Below are positions 8,961 to 13,796 of a stretch of DNA of 13,796 bases, piece by piece. A model generated the notes under the pieces. The model searched no databases. It was given only the letters and a program-made list of their open reading frames with translations, and was not told the DNA's origin. Source of the stretch: Glomus cerebriforme (taxonomy: Eukaryota > Glomeromycota > Glomeromycetes > Glomerales > Glomeraceae); the NCBI GenBank assembly GCA_003550305.1, contig QKYT01000288.1, forward strand, positions 118,341-132,136, written 5' to 3'. Every line of letters begins with the position of its first letter. Position 1 is the first letter of the stretch. The position numbers were made by a program, and so were the translations under genes.

Positions 8961-11184
8961 ATAAAGGGAGTAGATGGAGTAGTTTTTAAAAAGGATAATT
9001 AAAGATACCATATGAAAATTAATACGAAATATTGAAAATAGGTGGTATTTATATATTTAAAAATAATAAGATTATAAAATGAGTCAAATTTAATAATTAT
9101 ACTGAGTCGCATCATGCGAATTTCTATATTTGGGAAATTATGCAAAATTAATAACGTGATTATTTTAATTAATGATACCTGTATTTCATCATTTTAACTG
9201 TCATAAGTCATAATTATTTTGATTAATCCTAATTTTTAAGAAATTTCAGTAAGTTATAATTTTTTTATAATCAATATACCTGAATTCAAAGTAGCAGTTA
9301 ATCATTCACATAATTGTCTCAAATTAGTGACAACATTTTGCCTCGAAATTGTGATAAATTATAATAAATATGTTTAAAAAATTGCGAGTAGCGTAGAAAA
9401 TTAGCTTAATAAATTATTTTATAAAATATGTTTGTATGAATTTTTGATACAATAAATTAAATAAATCAACAAATTCTAAGAAAATAAAAATTATATTTAA
9501 CTTTTAACAAATTAATCATTTATAAAATTATAATTTATAGAAATTAGTAAACATTACAATTTATTTAATACTAAAATTTTATAATTTTAAATTACTGGCA
9601 AATTTTTATAATTTCGCAACGTTTTTTGTTAATTTATTCAAGTTTTTATAGCAAATAAATCTACATAAATAATGCATAGGATTTTAAACTTATAGTTTAA
9701 TCCATATTGGTGGTATTTAACCACTGTTTTAACATTTGAGACATAAAGTATAGTTTCTTCTTCGTAAAGAGTTTATTGCAGACCTATAATTAATAAAAAG
9801 ATACCATTTAAAGTTTATTTATTTTCCATATGAAAGTCTATTTTTTATTTCTGATTTATCAAATGCAATATTATAACAGGTAAATTTGATTAAAACAGTA
9901 ATGTGGAATTAATTAATAATTATATCACATGAATTTTATCTTAACTATCTCCAAAATTGGTTAAATGCAACTGAAAATAAACTCAATACATAGTAAAGTT
10001 TATAATAATTAAACTTTGTTTATCATTTCACTTTAAAACTTTCTTTTTTCACAATGTTTTGCGATAACATTTCTTATAACTATATAATACACTTAATACA
10101 TGGAGAAAGTACTAATGTATAGTATATTGTTTATAATTATCATGAGCCATCATGTCAAAAAAACTCTTTCTTGTTTCTTATAGTCGGAAATAATAGTGTC
10201 ACTATTATTTGAAGTATTATTGAACTGATAGAAGAAATAATAATATCAGAGATGGATTGTTACAGTAATACACATATTTTTGATTTTTTACAATGTATTT
10301 AATGATTTTTATTAATTCTTTGCTACATATTTACTAAATCTATTTGCATATTTATTAATATTCTGCTATATATTTACAATAAATTTAGATTCACATCGTC
10401 TTAATGTGCAGTAACTGCATATTAAAGTATATTACTAGATTATTTCGGACTTATGGCTAACAGTTATACTATTTGGTTACAAAGTATATACGGTTAAAGC
10501 ACTTCAGTAAAGTGGTTAATTGGTTATATATGATTATACTAACATCAATAATCCTTTTAAGAAAATAATTAATTTTATGGTCCTTTAAAATAAATTTTAA
10601 ACATATCAAAAAAAAAAAACAAAAAGACCTCTATGACAATTTCTTAGCAGTAAAATACTTTTTAATGTGTAATAAAATGACATATTTTATTAACGAAATA
10701 ACATAAATGATCATTCGTTAATTTTTTATGCAAAAATAATAATAAAATACGCATTTGTCTCATCTCTAACATCAAAATTGTTACTAAGATGTACAATTTT
10801 ATTTATTTTAAAAGGACATGTCATAATTTCTTTATTGGTTCAAAAAAAAGAGAAATCGAAATGGTGTCAACCTTGAAATTTAAAGATATCTGTCTTTAAT
10901 ATAAACTGATAATTAAATATAAATTTCACCCTTTTTTAAGAAAAAATTCATACTTTAGATAGTTTATTTTTTCTTTTTTTAATAATTTTATTTAAATTTT
11001 TACTAGTTCATGTATAATAATTTATCATAAAAAATAATTTTATTTCATAGAAAGCATAATTTTTTAAACTGATAACATGTTACTTTGTATTAACATAAAA
11101 TAATCATATTAAAAAAATCATTTAAATGAAAAAATACAATTAAAAATCTATAACATTACAAAAATGATAAATTGTTTTTTTTTC
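8961..11184. other. AT-rich intergenic region between the two kinases
   Basis: No gene is supported on either strand over this 2.2 kb. Two notable short palindromes are present: TCGCAT-C-ATGCGA at 9107-9119 and a 23-base one at 10188-10210 (listed separately). A poly-A run lies near 10609. The right end includes the 3' flank of the minus-strand kinase; no canonical AATAAA signal is seen on the minus strand just past its stop. Confidence 0.6.
10188..10210. repeat. 23-base near-perfect palindrome
   Basis: AAATAATAGTG (10188-10198) is followed by a single T and then CACTATTATTT (10200-10210). The arms are perfectly complementary over 11 bases. A one-base centre is unsuited to a hairpin loop of that size but suits a two-fold protein binding site or two abutted transposon ends. 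No function is shown. Confidence 0.7.
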
Positions 11185-12873
11185 TTAAACTTTTTCCTTG
11201 CCTTTAAATTCATTGTCTTGATCTAAAAAAAATAGAACCATAAATTAAAATGATTATGGCAGTATAAACAAAGTTTAACACATTAGTAAAAAAAATTTAC
11301 CATCATTAATTTTCAATTGAGTAAAATCAATTCGGATAGATTCTATATAATAAAACAAAATTTGTTAGTTTTTTTACTAAGAAAAATTTTTTTTTTGAAT
11401 AAATAAAAGATTATTTACCAGAATATTTTGTGCTTATAATATTATCATATTGTTTATAATAATCATCTGAATTTTTTGGTTCAGGGAGATTATTAAAATT
11501 AAGTAATCTACTTGTATAAATAGCTTCAGAATGTGTNTCATATGATAAATTAGTAGAAGGAACATTAGTTTGTATTTTATTATTGATTTCATCTGCTTCT
11601 TTAATTTGCCTTTGTAATTCTTTTTGATACCTAAAATTAAAATACCATGACATTAAAATATTTCTAATTTCTAGTGTTGATGGTCGATCTAACGGATTTG
11701 CATCTAAACAATGTTTAATTAAATGTACAATCAATTGGGGTACTTTAATATTAAACGTTGGTCTAAGTCCTTGGCAGATTTTCATTGCTAAATTTATATC
11801 ATGGCTTACATCATGGTATGGAGGTAATCCAGAAATTGTTTCATACATAATTATGCCAAAACTATAAATATCAGCAGCTTTGGTATAATTTTGTCCTCTT
11901 AAAATTTCAGGAGCAATATAAGGTAAAACACCATAAACACTTTTTTTTGTATTTTCTAATGCATTATAATCTGCTGGTTTGCATAATCCCATATCAGTTA
12001 TCCAAGTACTATATTTATTATGAAGTATATTGCCAATATGTAAATCTTGATGAATTAGCCCTATTTGATGAATTTCATAAAGCCCATATGCAATCCAATA
12101 TAAATCACTAATCTTATCTTGCCAATTTAACTTATTATAACTTTTATCTAAATAATTTCGTAAACTTCCATTTTCTGCATATTCCAAAACCATCATATAA
12201 TTTTTTGTGTCTGGATCTTGAGTTATTCCATAAAGTCTAATAATAGAACCTTTCCCAGTAAGTTTATGATGGAATGTAATCTAAAGTATAACATATAATA
12301 AAAATACATTAGTAAAAATAAATATTTCAAAATTTCATTAAATGGTAAATTAATTTATACCTCGTTGATAAATTCTAATCTAACATTTTTCGAATTATTT
12401 AAACTTTTCAGTGCTACTTCCATATTAGGATTATCTCGTTCCCAATTTTGATTTTCACTATCCCAATGATTTATCCATCCATCAATCCAATTTGTTTTAT
12501 ACACTTTGCCAAACCCGCCTTTTGCAATATATTTAATATCATAAAATCTATCATAAGGTATCCACTCTAATACTTCCCAACGGTTAATTGCTGATAGCTG
12601 AGTATGTTGAATAAATTTGTCAATATCATCATTACCACTACTCCAATTTTGGAAATTTTGTTGAAAATGTTTTGTGTTACATACATTACACCATCTAATA
12701 CCAGTATTAGGTTGTTTGCATTTTTTACATAAACCATATTTTTTATAAAGATTTTTTAATTTTTTATTTAAAATTAGTTTATAAATTAAAAATTTTTGTT
12801 CATTAGTTAAATTATGACAGTCAAAATCTTTTATTTGTTCAAATACATCGTCGCTGAGATATTTTTGCTCCAT
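11185..12873 (-). CDS. TKL-type protein kinase, four exons, 484 residues
   Basis: Intact serine/threonine (tyrosine-kinase-like) protein kinase, presumably cytosolic or nuclear since no signal peptide or membrane segment is seen. Exons 12873-12361, 12280-11419, 11342-11301 and 11222-11185 join in frame; introns of 80, 76 and 78 bases are GT-AG, phases 0, 1, 1. Residues: paired CxxC at C49/C52 and C62/C65, probably a small zinc-binding knuckle; linker WIPYDRF at 104-110; glycine loop AKGGFGKV at 117-124; VALK with K156; helix-C E171; catalytic loop HQD at 248-250 with N255; DMG at 267-269; APE at 294-296; DIYSFG at 308-313; NPLDRPS in the last helices; a charged coiled-coil-like stretch at about 398-415; then a tail of small exons. 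Asp250, Asn255, Lys156 and Asp267 remain, so catalysis is plausible, but the Arg of HRD is Gln and the Phe of DFG is Met. Base 11537 is N; residue 419 is therefore Asp or Glu (codon GAN). The ATG at 12873 is preferred because it gives the family's N-terminal region and no upstream in-frame ATG is seen nearby. Substrate unknown. Confidence 0.88.
11301..11342 (-). other. 42-base phase-1 mini-exon in the kinase tail
   Basis: This exon encodes ESIRIDFTQLKIND and lies between phase-1 introns 11343-11418 (donor GTAAAT after TATTCTG) and 11223-11300 (donor GTAAAT after GATG, acceptor TTTTAG). It has the same length and phase as the first mini-exon of the paralogous pseudogene (6293-6334). The terminal exon 11222-11185 adds QDNEFKGKEKV after the joined Asp codon and ends in TAA. 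Confidence 0.75.
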
Positions 12874-13040
12874 AACGTTACAAAATTAGGATATTTGCAA
12901 TACAATTATTTAAGATTATAGTATAAAATAGAATTTTTTTTTTTTTTACTGTAAAGAAAAATTCTTATTTACGCCAACAAATTTTGTGCGGTATTCAGTG
13001 TAACTTTTAAAATCATGCAGCTGCATTACGCTAACCTTTT
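12874..13040 (-). promoter_or_regulatory. Likely promoter region of the minus-strand kinase
   Basis: Reading on the minus strand towards the ATG at 12873, there is a GC-containing patch at about 12969-13035, then a long poly-A tract (T run at about 12932-12948 on the plus strand), then TATACTATAATC some 40-50 bases before the ATG. The patch holds a perfect 12-base palindrome ATGCAGCTGCAT (13015-13026) with a CAGCTG E-box core, and two near-identical direct repeats TTACGCCAAC (12969-12978) and TTACGCTAAC (13026-13035). The poly-dA:dT tract would fit a nucleosome-poor fungal promoter. Function is inferred from position only. Confidence 0.4.
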
Positions 13041-13796
13041 TTGTTTATCATCAATCACATGCTTTTAACATGATCGAAAATGAAAATTATGTGCTTGATT
13101 AAATTATCCAAAAATTTTTTTTTATTTAAAATTGAGTATTCAAATTGAGTATGAAAAATTTCTAAAAAAAACTTCAAAGTTTTCTTAAAAAAATAGTTTG
13201 TAGTAAGTAAATAATTTTGCTTTACGAATTTTTTTAATTTGTTACATGTTTAAAAACATTTCACACAGTGTGCAAAAAAAAAAAATTAACATAAATAGGC
13301 AAAGAATTGTGGATATTCTTGACACAACTGATCAAAATACTGGAAATTTCTAATTCATTATTCTTAATATGACCATGTATATGTTTTTTTAAAAAAAAGT
13401 TTATTCTCAACGTTTTTTAAAATAAAATTCTTTTAAAAAAATATTAAAAAATTCAGAATAATTTCTGTTTTGAATTTTTGAATAGTCACACCAGTATAAC
13501 TTTTGTATTTTGGCTACTCATTTATTTATTTTAGTTTGAAAGCTAATTATAAATTCATTTTAAGATAGTTTAAAAAAAATAAGAAATAAGAATCGTAATT
13601 ATTCAATCAATAAAAGTTTTTCACGAATATAAACCATATTTTTTACAATAGAATTTATGATCGTCAAAAAAAATTTACTAAAAGTTTAACTTTAAAAACT
13701 AGTGAGGTGTAAGGCTTCACGTGAGAATGTAATCTTACCTATACATATTTAAGTTTAAATCAATGTTGTTATATAAGATCTTAATGTACCATTTTA
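13041..13796. other. AT-rich non-coding right flank
   Basis: No gene is supported. The stretch is dominated by A and T runs. An 8-base palindrome TCACGTGA (13717-13724, containing the CACGTG E/G-box core) lies in a slightly richer patch near the right edge, which may belong to a feature beyond the window. Confidence 0.55.

Noticed and set aside
8673..9011. 112-codon frame on the minus strand
   Set aside because: It reads through the tandem repeat and therefore repeats its own peptide (FQARKA/YQARKA); low complexity and no domain, so treated as a by-product.
1..13796. CRISPR arrays, bacterial operons, integrons or insertion sequences
   Set aside because: No regularly spaced repeats, no Shine-Dalgarno-led gene strings and no transposase frame are present; spliceosomal introns show this is eukaryotic DNA.

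Overview
The window looks like nuclear DNA of an arbuscular mycorrhizal fungus of the Rhizophagus/Glomus type. It is very AT-rich, with long homopolymer and low-complexity tracts. Its introns are short (62-83 bases) with GT-AG ends and CTAAT/CTAAC branch-like motifs. Both recognisable genes belong to the tyrosine-kinase-like (TKL) protein kinase family that is greatly expanded in these fungi. The genus assignment rests on recalled family resemblance and was not tested by a search.

Layout. Positions 1-125 are TG/TAATTA low-complexity repeat. Positions 126-4700 hold no convincing gene; they carry a 41-base imperfect tandem repeat (2910-2991), a GC-rich island with a perfect tRNA A-box on the minus strand (3969-3990) and several inverted repeats (4314-4648). 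At 4852-6727 (+) lies a six-exon kinase gene that is broken by two frameshifts and an in-frame TGA although its splice sites are intact. Positions 6728-11184 are about 4.5 kb without an intact gene. They contain two hairpins just past the kinase pseudogene, a strongly decayed minus-strand coding region (7933-8688), a roughly 105-116-base tandem duplication (8748-8960) and two short palindromes. At 11185-12873 (-) lies a second kinase gene, intact apart from one undetermined base: four exons, 484 residues. Positions 12874-13796 are its upstream region and more non-coding DNA.

How the genes relate. The two kinases point at each other (tail to tail). They share an N-terminal pair of CxxC motifs, a WIPYDRF-like linker, a glycine-rich loop, a phase-0 intron at the same place just after the helix-C glutamate, a complete C-lobe, and a C-terminal tail built of very small exons joined by phase-1 introns. 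They are paralogues: the + copy is dead or dying, the - copy keeps its catalytic residues but has HQD and DMG in place of HRD and DFG. I see no multi-gene operon-like or defence-like system. The most informative signals are the modular phase-1 exon tails, the recently broken kinase copy, the tRNA-like island and the decayed gene at 7.9-8.7 kb.
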